From positions 186,001 through 250,000 of the forward strand of contig NZ_LR778301.1 of assembly GCF_902813185.1 (NCBI RefSeq): DNA of 64,000 nt. Reading direction: 5' to 3'. A program made the position numbers and the translations under genes. The stretch comes from Denitratisoma oestradiolicum. Its GTDB lineage: Bacteria; Pseudomonadota; Gammaproteobacteria; Burkholderiales; Rhodocyclaceae. Shown piece by piece: positions 8,782 through 17,626 of this stretch (position 1 is its first letter; each line of letters starts with the position of its first letter). The notes beneath the pieces were generated by a model. It was not told the origin of the DNA. It was given only the letters and a program-made list of their open reading frames with translations, and did not search any database.

Positions 8782-10767
8782 ATGGCAACGATAAATTATC
8801 TGGTGCGGCTCTCTGCACCTCTGATCCTGGCTCTTGGTCTGGCCTGGCTGGTGCCTGTCCAGGCTGCCACCAGCGAGGCTCCGTCCGGACTCGGCAATGC
8901 CACCTGTCTTTCTTGCCACGATGGAAAGAAGGGCAAGATCGAAGTTCCTGGCGGCGATGACACCCGGGCGCTTTATACCGTCGGCCATGATAAATATGGC
9001 AAGAGCGTCCATGGCAGGATGCAGTGCGTGGACTGCCACAGGGAAATCACCGATGCCAAGGCGTCCCACAAGAAGGCTGCAGGCGTGGCCGGGCCCAATT
9101 GCGTGGCTTGCCACCAGGGTCTGTGGGAAGCGCTACAGCAGGAAGGCAAGACCCAGGGAAAGGAGCGGATGGGGTTGGTGGTGAAGAATGTGGAGGCCTA
9201 CAAGAAATCCTTCCACGCCCGTCCCGACAAGGATGACCCTTCCCGGCCCAAGGCGGTCTGCGACCAGTGTCACAACACCCATGAATTCGCTGTGCCGCCG
9301 CGGGGTTCCGTCGAGCGCACGGAATGGCACGCCACGGTACCCCAGGTCTGTGGCGAGACTTGCCATGAGGATGCCCTGGATGAGTACAGCGGGTCAGCCC
9401 ATGGCAAGGCCCTTCAGGAAAAGCAGGACAAGAAGGTGGCTGTCTGTATCGATTGCCATACCGCCCATAACATTGTCAATACCTCGGGGGAGCCCTTCAA
9501 GGCCGCAGTCACCAAGAACTGCGGTGGTTGCCATGAAGAGAAGTTTGCGAGCTACAAGGACACCTATCATGGTCAGGTGAACACCCTGGGTTATGGGTAT
9601 ACCGCCAAGTGCTACAACTGTCACGGCAGCCACGAAATCCTCAAGGCCGATGATCCCGGGTCCAAGGTTCATCCGGATAATCTGCTGCGTACCTGCAAGC
9701 AGTGTCACAACGGCAAGAAAGATCTGCCGGAAGCCACGGCGGGCTTCGCCAGTTTCGGCGCCCATGCCACCACCCACGACTTCAAGCACTATCCCCAACT
9801 TTGGATCGCTTCCAAGTTCATGGTGGCCTTACTGATTGGCGTCTTCGCCTTCTTCTGGCTACATTCCGGACTCTGGTATTACCGGGAAGCCAAGGATCGC
9901 AAGGCGGGCAAGGCTGCGCCCCATATTCGTACAGAGGGCCTGGCCCTGGACGAGAAGAAGCACTTCCGTCGCTTCCATTGGGGCTGGCGCCTGGGCCACC
10001 TGAGTTTTGCCCTGGTGACCATGACCCTGGTCCTGACCGGAACCGCTGCCCTCTATGCGGAAAGCAGTTGGGCACCCGTGGTGGCCGGGATGTTCGGCAG
10101 TCCCCATGCCATGGGCTTGACGCATCGAGTCGCGGCGGCGCTCTTCGTCGGCATCTTCCTGATCCATTTCGTCTATGTGATGCAGAAGCTGTTGCGTGAC
10201 AAGACCTTCCGCTGGTTCGGTCCCGATTCCCTGATTCCTCGCTGGAAGGATCTCAGTGACTGTGTGGGCATGTTCAAGTGGTTCGTTGGCAAGGGACCGC
10301 GGCCCCAATTCGACCGTTGGGCCTATTTCGAGAAATTCGACTACTGGGCGGTCTTCTGGGGGGTGAACATCATCGGCTGGAGTGGCTTGATGATGGCCTT
10401 CCCCCATGTGACGGCAAGCTATCTGCCGGGCTGGGTCTTCAACGTGATCATGCTGGTGCACGGTGAGGAAGCCTTCCTGGCGGCGGTCTTCCTCTTCACG
10501 GTGCACTTCTTCAACAACCACTTCCGGCCCGACAAGCTGCCGCCGCCGGACGTGGTGATGTTCACCGGTACCCAGTCCCTGGAGGAGTTCCGTCGTGATC
10601 ATCCGGCCCAGTATCAGCGGCTGGTGGAGAGCGGTGAACTGGAGAAACATCTGGTGGATGCGCCGTCCTTGGTCATGACCCTGGGTTCCAAGATCCTGGG
10701 CCTGACCCTGATCACCATCGGTCTTGGCCTGCTGGTGTTGGTCGCTATCGGCTTCATGGGTCACTGA
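8782..10767 (+). CDS. CbcL-like protein: nine-site multiheme c domain fused to a b-type cytochrome membrane domain
   Basis: A 661-residue protein. After a signal sequence (1-28), residues 30-315 hold eight CXXCH motifs (C42, C82, C107, C160, C222, C247, C277, C305) and one CX3CH (C190, CGETCH). Residues 340-580 form a b561/HydC-FdnI-like membrane domain with histidines in or near helices (H406, H448, H462, H560, H575). A last hydrophobic helix ends the protein. This layout is that of Geobacter CbcL, a quinone-linked inner-membrane enzyme used in EET. It probably replaces the CymA/NapC-type protein found in other mtr/mto loci. ATG 8782 has AGGAA 9 nt upstream; ATG 8755 does not. Confidence 0.9.
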   Translation: MATINYLVRLSAPLILALGLAWLVPVQAATSEAPSGLGNATCLSCHDGKKGKIEVPGGDDTRALYTVGHDKYGKSVHGRMQCVDCHREITDAKASHKKAAGVAGPNCVACHQGLWEALQQEGKTQGKERMGLVVKNVEAYKKSFHARPDKDDPSRPKAVCDQCHNTHEFAVPPRGSVERTEWHATVPQVCGETCHEDALDEYSGSAHGKALQEKQDKKVAVCIDCHTAHNIVNTSGEPFKAAVTKNCGGCHEEKFASYKDTYHGQVNTLGYGYTAKCYNCHGSHEILKADDPGSKVHPDNLLRTCKQCHNGKKDLPEATAGFASFGAHATTHDFKHYPQLWIASKFMVALLIGVFAFFWLHSGLWYYREAKDRKAGKAAPHIRTEGLALDEKKHFRRFHWGWRLGHLSFALVTMTLVLTGTAALYAESSWAPVVAGMFGSPHAMGLTHRVAAALFVGIFLIHFVYVMQKLLRDKTFRWFGPDSLIPRWKDLSDCVGMFKWFVGKGPRPQFDRWAYFEKFDYWAVFWGVNIIGWSGLMMAFPHVTASYLPGWVFNVIMLVHGEEAFLAAVFLFTVHFFNNHFRPDKLPPPDVVMFTGTQSLEEFRRDHPAQYQRLVESGELEKHLVDAPSLVMTLGSKILGLTLITIGLGLLVLVAIGFMGH

Positions 10768-10790
10768 ACCCTGCATGTTCCGCCTGCCAG

Positions 10791-10822
10791 CGGCCCGCCC
10801 TGTCAATCGATGGGGCGGGCCG
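10791..10822 (+). terminator. GC-rich hairpin after the cbcL-like gene
   Basis: A perfect 10-bp stem (cggcccgccc/gggcgggccg) with a 12-nt loop lies 24 nt after the stop codon. The sequence after it is only mildly T-rich (ttggcattt), so efficiency as an intrinsic terminator is uncertain. Confidence 0.5.
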
Positions 10823-10936
10823 TTGGCATTTGTGGGGCCCTGTTTTTCGTCCGCACGGGACGGTTGTTTCCCACTTGGCCGTGACTTTGGTTACTATGAC
10901 TAAAGTAATAGGCATTGGGCGCAGGAAACGACACGC

Positions 10937-12670
10937 ATGCAAACGCAGTGGAAACATTGGTCGGCGCTTTATCCGGCTTGTTGGCAAACCCTGTGGGACC
11001 GGGGAGGAGATTTTCTCTGGCTGCTGGAACCGGATGGTCGGGTGGTGGATGGCAATCCCGCAGCGGCGGGTCTGATGGCAGGGATGCCGGTTGCCGACGC
11101 CCTTTTCTGGACCCTGCCCTGCTGGCTGGGCGCCCGCTTTTCCGGCAGCCCTCATTACCGTTTGCAGCAGGCAAGCCAGGGGGAGGTGGGGGAACTGGAG
11201 GTCTTGTTCGGGAGCGATCCCGATGAACGCCGTATCCAGCTCAGTCTTCTGCCCGTTCCGGATGCAGCAGGCGCCATTCCGTTTCTGCTGGTGGTCGGAC
11301 GGGAGCTGCCCCGCCACCGTGGCAAGGAGGAAGGTTCTTCCAGGCTGTCGCTCGATATCTGTCTGGAGAACACTGGCCCGGTAGTCCTGGCGGACAGCCT
11401 GTATCAGGCCATGACACGGGCCCGCTGTGATGCATCCCTGCTGGCGGTCTGTCATCTGGACATCGATGGCTTGCGGGCTGTCCGGGAAAGCCTGGGGAAG
11501 CGGGTTGGCACCCCACTGCTGCTGGCCGCGGCACAACGCCTGCGGGAGGTACTGCGGGGAGGGGACACCGTGGTTCGCCGAGGGGACGACGAGTTTGTTC
11601 TGCTGGTGGGGGACTTGTGCCAATTGGGGGAACTGGACCGGGTGATGGAGCGGGTGCTGGACATCCTGGCCCAGCCCTTCGATATCGACGGCCATTGCAT
11701 ACAACTCTCGGCCGCAGTTGGTGTCACGATATATCCTGATGATGACAACAGTGATGGTGAAACCCTGTTACGTCATGCCGGCGAGGCCATGGCGGCGGCC
11801 CGGGAAAGAGGCTACAACTCCTACCGCCTGTTCGACACGGCCCATACCAGGCAACCCCGTCGGCAAGCATCGGCCCGTTTGCGGGAAGCCTTGGCGGCGC
11901 AGGAATTCGAGCTGCACTATCAGCCCAAGGTTTGCCTGCGCAGCGGCCGGGTGGTGGGTACCGAGGCCCTGCTGCGTTGGCGCCATCCGGAACGGGGTCT
12001 GCTGTTGCCCGGCGAGTTCATGACTATCATCGAAGACGCGGGGCTGTGCGTCGAAGTGGGTAAATGGGTGATCGAGAATGCCCTGGCCCAAGCGGATGTT
12101 TGGCGCCGGGCGGGTACGGATCTGGCGGTCAGCGTCAATGTGTCGTCCCGACAGTTGCAGGACGCTCAGTTCATCCCCCATCTGACCGATGTCCTGAAGG
12201 CCTTTCCTCAATTGCCGAACGGGGTGCTGGAGCTGGAAATCGTCGAGTCCGCCGCCTTGCACGACATCCAGCGGGTCGGCGAGATCATCGAGCAGTGCAG
12301 GCAACTGGGGGTGAGCTTTGCCCTGGACGATTTTGGCACCGGCTATTCCTCCCTTGCCTACCTCAAGCGCCTGCCTGCGCGGACCTTGAAGATCGACCAG
12401 AGCTTCATCGTCGACCTGCTGCGCAACTCGGAAGATGTGGCGATTGTGGAAAGCATCATTGGCCTGACCCAGGCTTTCCGCCGGCAGGTGGTGGCCGAGG
12501 GCGTCGAGACCCGCGAATTGGGCGCCATGGTGTTGCGGCTGGGCTGCGATGTCGCCCAGGGCTACGGCATCGCCCGGCCCATGCGAGGGGAGTTGATGCC
12601 AGATTGGGTGCGCGCCTATCGCCCGGACCCATCCTGGGTGAGCGCCGGCACCGCGCACCGGGATAGCTGA
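10937..12670 (+). CDS. GGDEF/EAL composite protein, probable c-di-GMP phosphodiesterase
   Basis: A 577-residue protein: a PAS-like N-terminus (about 20-125), GGDEF domain (about 150-300) and EAL domain (about 315-565). The cyclase signature is degenerate: residues 216-220 read GDDEF rather than GGDEF. The EAL domain keeps its key motifs: EALLRW (343-348), NVSSRQ, DDFGTG (464-469), KIDQSF, VAEGVET and a terminal QGYGIARP. The likely activity is therefore hydrolysis of c-di-GMP, with the GGDEF part regulatory. No membrane segment is seen. It follows the EET locus on the same strand, after a hairpin, so it probably has its own promoter. Confidence 0.92.
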   Translation: MQTQWKHWSALYPACWQTLWDRGGDFLWLLEPDGRVVDGNPAAAGLMAGMPVADALFWTLPCWLGARFSGSPHYRLQQASQGEVGELEVLFGSDPDERRIQLSLLPVPDAAGAIPFLLVVGRELPRHRGKEEGSSRLSLDICLENTGPVVLADSLYQAMTRARCDASLLAVCHLDIDGLRAVRESLGKRVGTPLLLAAAQRLREVLRGGDTVVRRGDDEFVLLVGDLCQLGELDRVMERVLDILAQPFDIDGHCIQLSAAVGVTIYPDDDNSDGETLLRHAGEAMAAARERGYNSYRLFDTAHTRQPRRQASARLREALAAQEFELHYQPKVCLRSGRVVGTEALLRWRHPERGLLLPGEFMTIIEDAGLCVEVGKWVIENALAQADVWRRAGTDLAVSVNVSSRQLQDAQFIPHLTDVLKAFPQLPNGVLELEIVESAALHDIQRVGEIIEQCRQLGVSFALDDFGTGYSSLAYLKRLPARTLKIDQSFIVDLLRNSEDVAIVESIIGLTQAFRRQVVAEGVETRELGAMVLRLGCDVAQGYGIARPMRGELMPDWVRAYRPDPSWVSAGTAHRDS

Positions 12671-12680
12671 GCGCGCCGCC

Positions 12681-13451
12681 TTACTTCCTGTCGGCCAGCA
12701 GGTCGTCCGGGCGTTGCGAAAAGTCCCGGCTGCTGCCATGGGCGCGGGTGAGGGTGGGAATCAGCGCAGGCTGGTAGGAATAGCAGGCGCCGCTGCGCGC
12801 CTTCATCTTTTCGTTGACTCCCGCAGGGAGGTTGTCCATGTCGAACAACAGAGAGATGGAAACGATCAGGGTGCGGCGGGCGATGGTGATCGCCTCGATC
12901 TCATCCAGGTCGCTGAGCGAGACGTCCACCCAACGCATCATGCTGCGCACGTTTTGACCGGCGCAAGGGCCCGCGGTGATCTCGTCGCCCTCCATGGGCC
13001 ACTCCAGCGCCAGTTCGCCATCGCGCCGCAGCAGCAGCCGGCGCTGCCCGGAGAGAACGTGGCCGTGCGACCCCAGTTCGGTACGGAAACTGTCGTCAGT
13101 GTGAACTTCCATGTCATAAAGACGGCGAGTTGTGCCACGGGCGGCGTGGGCAATGGCCAGGCTGGCCAGATCGAACATGTGGGTGCATTGCTCGGCGCTC
13201 GGCGTATGCCGGTAGGCCGCCTGAGGGTGGGACGCCAGGGCCATGCCCACCAGCCGAGGTAGATTGCCGGCAGCTCCCGGGCATTGGGCCCAGGGGCTGC
13301 GGACGTGCGTAGTGTCTGCTTCCACGGCCAGTACCCGGCTGCCATCGTGGTGCACGATGATGCCGAAACGGTGCTGGTTGTCCTCGACGTCGGCGCGAAC
13401 GCTGCGGTCGCCGGCGACAATCTGGATACGGCGACGGAGAATCTTGCTCAT
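12681..13451 (-). CDS. Uncharacterised protein, possibly DUF2889 family
   Basis: A 256-residue soluble protein without signal peptide or membrane helices. The middle ([18 protein letters not shown], about 88-105) and the following beta-rich region resemble DUF2889 proteins of unknown function. That match is from memory and is tentative. The start codon overlaps the stop of the upstream gloA gene (ATGA), so the two form one operon. Confidence 0.75.
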   Translation of the reverse strand: MSKILRRRIQIVAGDRSVRADVEDNQHRFGIIVHHDGSRVLAVEADTTHVRSPWAQCPGAAGNLPRLVGMALASHPQAAYRHTPSAEQCTHMFDLASLAIAHAARGTTRRLYDMEVHTDDSFRTELGSHGHVLSGQRRLLLRRDGELALEWPMEGDEITAGPCAGQNVRSMMRWVDVSLSDLDEIEAITIARRTLIVSISLLFDMDNLPAGVNEKMKARSGACYSYQPALIPTLTRAHGSSRDFSQRPDDLLADRK

Positions 13452-13834
13452 GGCTTGTCCTGGATCAGTTCGATGCGATAGCCATCCGGGTCCTCGACGA
13501 AGGCGATGATGGTACTGCCATGTTTCATCGGCCCCGCTTCCCTGACCACCTTGCCGCCCCGCTGACGGATAGTCGCGCAGGCGGCAGCGGCGTCCGGCAC
13601 CGCCAGGGCGATATGGCCGAAGGCGTTGCCAAGTTCGTACTTTTCAACCCCGTAGTTGTAGGTCAGTTCGATCACCGCGCTGCTGCCCTCATCGGCGTAG
13701 CCGACGAAGGCAAGGGTGAACTTCCCTTCGGGATAGTCATGGCGGCGCAGCAGGCGCATGCCCAGCACCTGGGTGTAAAAGTCCAGGGACTTTTCCAGGT
13801 CACCGACCCGGAGCATGGTGTGCAAAATTCTCAT
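13448..13834 (-). CDS. gloA: Lactoylglutathione lyase (glyoxalase I)
   Basis: A 128-residue glyoxalase/VOC protein starting [20 protein letters not shown]. It isomerises the hemithioacetal of methylglyoxal and glutathione to S-lactoylglutathione. Metal-ligand positions fit the family: His near residue 5 (ILHTM), Glu in VIELTYN, His in GHIALAV and Glu in RIELIQ. The longer frame to 13978 would add 48 unrelated residues. Translationally coupled to the DUF2889-like gene. Confidence 0.95.
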   Translation of the reverse strand: MRILHTMLRVGDLEKSLDFYTQVLGMRLLRRHDYPEGKFTLAFVGYADEGSSAVIELTYNYGVEKYELGNAFGHIALAVPDAAAACATIRQRGGKVVREAGPMKHGSTIIAFVEDPDGYRIELIQDKP

Positions 13835-14031
13835 GGTGTCATCGACCCCGTTGATGATGCTCGGAACGGCGAGATGGTATCCCATCGCCCCTGGCTTTGC
13901 CCCTTTTGGCCCGGGTGGCGGTTGCAGCAGGATGGGGGCAGTGTCGATATTCAGGCTACAATCCGGCCACTTTCCCATGAAGAGGAAAGGGTTTCTGGGG
14001 GGCCGATGTGTACGCCGAGGCTGGCGCAGCC

Positions 14032-15723
14032 ATGATCAAGGGTCTGCGCATCCGTTACAAGATCATGCTCGTGGTCGGTCTGGCCGTGACCATCGGCCTG
14101 GTGGCTACCGCCTATTTCTATACCCAGCGGCAGGAGCAGGCGGTGCTGGCTCAGAACGAGCGCACCATGCAGAAGCTCACCGAGAGCGTCAGCCAGGGTT
14201 TGCAGAGCGTGATGCTGCATGGCTCGGCCGATATCGCCTCAGCCTATGCCGAGCGACTGAAAGGTGTTCCAGAAATCTCCGATTTCCGCATTCTACGGGC
14301 GAACGGCGATGAGGCTTTCCGCGACAACAAGACCATCAATGAGGTCAATGGACGACGGGGCGAGGAGGCCTTCATGCCCCGGGAAACGGAAGTCCGCATC
14401 CCTGTGCTGGCAGCGGACGACCCCCGGCTGGCCCGAGTGCTGCAAGAAAAGCAGCCCTTGCCGTTTTATACCTTCGATACCAAGGGCGTGAAGGAGCTGA
14501 CCTTCCTGGCGCCGATCGAGAATCAGAGCAAGTGCTACAAGTGCCATGGCCGTGCCCGTCCGGTGCGGGGGGTGCTCAAGCTGACCACTTCCCTGTCCAC
14601 CGTGGAGCGGGATGTGCTCAAGGTGCGGCACGATTCCTTGATCGTGCTGGGGCTGGCCCTGATGGGCACCATGCTGCTGACCGGCTACACGATGGGGCGT
14701 ACCGTGGTGGCGCCCATCGAGGCGGTGACCGATGCCATGAGCCGCGTCTCCGGCGGCGCCCTGGAGCAGCGGGTACCCATTCATGGCAACGACGAGCTGG
14801 GCCACATGGCCATGAGCTTCAATCAGATGACTTCGGAATTGCAGGATACCTACCAGGGCTTGCAGGCCGAGCAGGACAAGCTGACCACCATCATTTTCGG
14901 CGCCGGGGAGGGCATCGTGGTCACCGACAGCGATGGTGCCATCGTGTTGGTGAATCCTGCCGCCGAGCGTCTGATACAAAAATCCCGGGAGCGGATCATC
15001 AAGGAGGGCTTCGACGATCTGCTCGACGACCCGGTCAGCATGCGCCGCTGGTTGGCAGATCGCGAGAACCGGGGGCCGATCAGCGTGTTGTACAAGGCGC
15101 AGGTGCTCAACGTCTATGTCTCCACGATCCATGTGGAGGACGGCCATGTGGTGGGGTCGGCCTGTCTGTTGCGTGACGTCACCGAGGAAAAACGCCTGGA
15201 GGAGGAACTCAGGCGCCTGTCCACCACCGACGGTCTGACCGGACTGTTCAATCGCCGCTACCTGGACGACACCCTGCGCCGGGAGTTCGAGCGTTCCCGG
15301 CGTACCGGTGCCCCCCTGTCAGTGGTCATGTTCGATGTGGATCACTTCAAGAAATTCAACGATACCCATGGCCATGACCAGGGAGACCGGGTGTTGCGGG
15401 CGGTGGCCACATGCCTGCGTGAGGCCTTGCGCAAGTACGACAGCCCCTGCCGTTACGGTGGCGAGGAGTTCGTTGGCATCCTGCCTGATACCACCATGGA
15501 AGCCGCCCTGGCCGTGGCTGAGCGCCTGCGCCAGGATGTGGAAACAATGCGTGTGGACGGCCTGCAGGTGACCATCAGCCTGGGGGTGGCGGGTCTTCCC
15601 CGGCTGGCAGCGGGTAGCGCCGAGGAACTGATCGAGCTGGCCGATGCCGCCCTGTATCAGTCCAAGCACCAGGGGCGCAATCGCACCACGTTGGCGACGC
15701 TTAGCAAGGGAGATGCCCCATGA
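14032..15723 (+). CDS. Membrane diguanylate cyclase with periplasmic heme-c sensor domain (1)
   Basis: A 563-residue protein: transmembrane helix 1 (about 9-31), a periplasmic DUF3365/Tll0287-like domain with a heme-c site CYKCHG (168-173), transmembrane helix 2 (about 202-222), HAMP, a PAS domain (about 283-385) and a GGDEF domain with an intact GGEEF (476-480). Covalent heme facing the periplasm suggests sensing of redox state or a small ligand, with c-di-GMP as output. ATG 14032 aligns with the start of the downstream paralogue; a GTG at 14008 is an alternative. It is followed by a repeat array and that paralogue. Confidence 0.92.
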   Translation: MIKGLRIRYKIMLVVGLAVTIGLVATAYFYTQRQEQAVLAQNERTMQKLTESVSQGLQSVMLHGSADIASAYAERLKGVPEISDFRILRANGDEAFRDNKTINEVNGRRGEEAFMPRETEVRIPVLAADDPRLARVLQEKQPLPFYTFDTKGVKELTFLAPIENQSKCYKCHGRARPVRGVLKLTTSLSTVERDVLKVRHDSLIVLGLALMGTMLLTGYTMGRTVVAPIEAVTDAMSRVSGGALEQRVPIHGNDELGHMAMSFNQMTSELQDTYQGLQAEQDKLTTIIFGAGEGIVVTDSDGAIVLVNPAAERLIQKSRERIIKEGFDDLLDDPVSMRRWLADRENRGPISVLYKAQVLNVYVSTIHVEDGHVVGSACLLRDVTEEKRLEEELRRLSTTDGLTGLFNRRYLDDTLRREFERSRRTGAPLSVVMFDVDHFKKFNDTHGHDQGDRVLRAVATCLREALRKYDSPCRYGGEEFVGILPDTTMEAALAVAERLRQDVETMRVDGLQVTISLGVAGLPRLAAGSAEELIELADAALYQSKHQGRNRTTLATLSKGDAP

Positions 15724-15940
15724 GCGCCCCGCACGGCCGCCCGAAGGGGCGCAAGACGCAGCCCGGAGCCGCAACGCGGCGAACCGTCGTCCCCCACTCC
15801 CGCGGGGAGGGGGCCGGGGGGAGGGGCGGTTCCCGCGCCCCGTACGGCCGCCCGAAGGGGCGCAAGACACAGCCCGGAGCCACAACGCGGCGAACCGTCG
15901 TCACCCCCTCCCTTGGGGAGGGGGTTGGGGGGAGGGTAGT
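15722..15940. repeat. Tandem pair of palindromic repeats, family C
   Basis: Two units of about 113 bp sit side by side. Each reads (c)acggccgcccgaaggggcg, cagcccggagcc, aacgcggcgaaccgtcgtc, then a C-rich/G-rich hairpin (cccgcggggagggggccggggg in the first, split by a few changes in the second). They separate the two heme-sensor cyclase genes. The G-rich end supplies the ribosome binding site of the second gene. Related sequence lies inside waaA (45813-45957). Confidence 0.85.
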
Positions 15941-15943
15941 CCA

Positions 15944-17626
15944 GTGAGATTGCGGACCCTGCGCCACAAGCTTCTGCTGACGGTCGGCATCGCCCTGGCC
16001 CTGGCCTTTTCCGGTGTTGCCTACTTCTATACCAGTTACCAGGAAAAAATGATCCTGACCGACTACGAGCGCTCCCTGCAGCGGGTCACCAACTCGGTGA
16101 CCAAGGGGTTGGAGTCGGTGATGCTGGAAGGTCACGCCGAGATCATGCGGGAGTATTCCAAGCGTCTACGGGCCTTGCGGGATGTCAGTGAGTTCGTCAT
16201 TCTGCGCGCCGACGGCAGCGAAGCCTTTCGGGACAATGCCACGGTGTCCCGGGTCAATGAAAGGCTGGGAGCCGAGAACTTCCCCCTCTATCCTCAGCCC
16301 GTCATCCGGAAGAATCTGGATCCGGCCGATGCGGAATTCCAGCGGGCGCTGCTGACCCTGGAAGCCACCGCACGGGAAATCACGGACAGCAAGGGGCAAC
16401 GCCAGTTCATCTTCTTCGATCCGATCCCCACCGGGCCGGGATGCCAGCGCTGCCATGGCAGTGATGAGCGGGTCCGGGGGGTGATCAAGGTGACATCGAG
16501 CCTGGCCGGCGTCGAAGCGGCGATCTTCCGGGTGCGTCTGCAATCGATGCTGATCATCACCCTGGCGATGGCTCTGACCATGGCGGTGACCGGCTATATG
16601 CTGGGGCGCTCGGTGGTGCATCCCATCGAGGCGATCACACGGGCCATGAAGCGGATTTTGTCGGGGGATATCGGCTCCACGGTGCCCTTGCAGGGGGGCG
16701 GCGAAATCCGCCAGATGGCGGAGAGTTTCAATCAGATGACTGCCAGCCTGAAGCTGGGCTATGACCTGCTGGTGCGGGAGCGGGAAAAACTGACCACCAT
16801 CATTCATGCGGCCCGGGAAGCCATTGTGGTCACCGACGCGGCCGGATCGATCGTCCTCATCAACCCCGCCGCGGCCGAGCTGCTGGGCAAGACCGAGGCC
16901 AACATCCGCGACGAGGGCTTCCTGCACCTGCTCGACAACCCGGAACTGATGGAGCGCCTGCTGGCGGGCGCGGGCCAGGCTGGGCACACAGAGACTGTGG
17001 CCTACCGGGATCGGGTGGTGCTGGTTTCTGCCGCCTCCATCAAGGACGAAGGCGGGCGGCCCCTGGGTTCGGCGGCCCTGATCCGCGATGTCACTGACGA
17101 AAAACGCATGATCGAGGAACTGCGCCGCGTCTCCATCACCGATGCCCTGACCGGAGTTTTCAATCGCCGCCACATGGATACCACCCTGAGTACCGAGTTC
17201 GGCCGCGTCCAACGCTCCGGCAAGCCCCTCTCAGTGTTGCTGTTCGATATCGACCACTTCAAGAAATTCAACGACACCCATGGTCATGACCAGGGGGACC
17301 GGGTGCTTCAGGCCGTTGGGCAGGCGATGAAAGCGGTGGTGCGCAAGTACGACACGCCCTGCCGTTACGGTGGGGAGGAGTTTGTGATCATCCTGCCGGA
17401 AGCCGACCGGGCCGGTGCCCTCAGCGTCGGTGAGCGCCTGCGGCGGGATGTCGAGGCCATGCTGGTCGATGGCCTTCATGTCACCATCAGCCTGGGCGCC
17501 GCCACCTTTCCTGAGCTCGCGCTGAGCAAGGCGGAGCAGTTGGTCGAGGCGGCGGATGCCGCCCTCTATCAAGCCAAGGAGGAGGGGCGCAACCGGTTGG
17601 TGGTGGCCGAGGGGCCGGCTACCTGA
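15944..17626 (+). CDS. Membrane diguanylate cyclase with periplasmic heme-c sensor domain (2)
   Basis: A 560-residue paralogue of the preceding gene with the same order: transmembrane helix, DUF3365-like domain with heme site CQRCHG (from C167), second helix, HAMP, PAS and GGDEF. The active motif GGEEF falls at residues 476-480, exactly as in the first copy. The start is GTG 15944 (VRLRTLRHKLL). The open frame reaches back to 15644, but that part is repeat sequence and overlaps the first gene. The SD (GGAGGG, 15931-15936) lies in the repeat. The 3' end overlaps the convergent EB_dh gene by 8 nt. Confidence 0.92.
   Translation: MRLRTLRHKLLLTVGIALALAFSGVAYFYTSYQEKMILTDYERSLQRVTNSVTKGLESVMLEGHAEIMREYSKRLRALRDVSEFVILRADGSEAFRDNATVSRVNERLGAENFPLYPQPVIRKNLDPADAEFQRALLTLEATAREITDSKGQRQFIFFDPIPTGPGCQRCHGSDERVRGVIKVTSSLAGVEAAIFRVRLQSMLIITLAMALTMAVTGYMLGRSVVHPIEAITRAMKRILSGDIGSTVPLQGGGEIRQMAESFNQMTASLKLGYDLLVREREKLTTIIHAAREAIVVTDAAGSIVLINPAAAELLGKTEANIRDEGFLHLLDNPELMERLLAGAGQAGHTETVAYRDRVVLVSAASIKDEGGRPLGSAALIRDVTDEKRMIEELRRVSITDALTGVFNRRHMDTTLSTEFGRVQRSGKPLSVLLFDIDHFKKFNDTHGHDQGDRVLQAVGQAMKAVVRKYDTPCRYGGEEFVIILPEADRAGALSVGERLRRDVEAMLVDGLHVTISLGAATFPELALSKAEQLVEAADAALYQAKEEGRNRLVVAEGPAT

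Noticed and set aside
10871-10936. Promoter before the GGDEF/EAL gene (ttact...agtaa dyad, TACTAT)
   Set aside because: No -10/-35 pair with acceptable spacing; the short dyad is likely chance.
15722-15940. Possible CRISPR-like tandem array
   Set aside because: Only two long units with no unique spacers of constant size; they are palindromic dispersed repeats.
15644-15943. Upstream extension of the second heme-sensor cyclase
   Set aside because: It overlaps the end of the first cyclase and then reads repeat sequence; GTG 15944 aligns with the start of the paralogue and has an SD.
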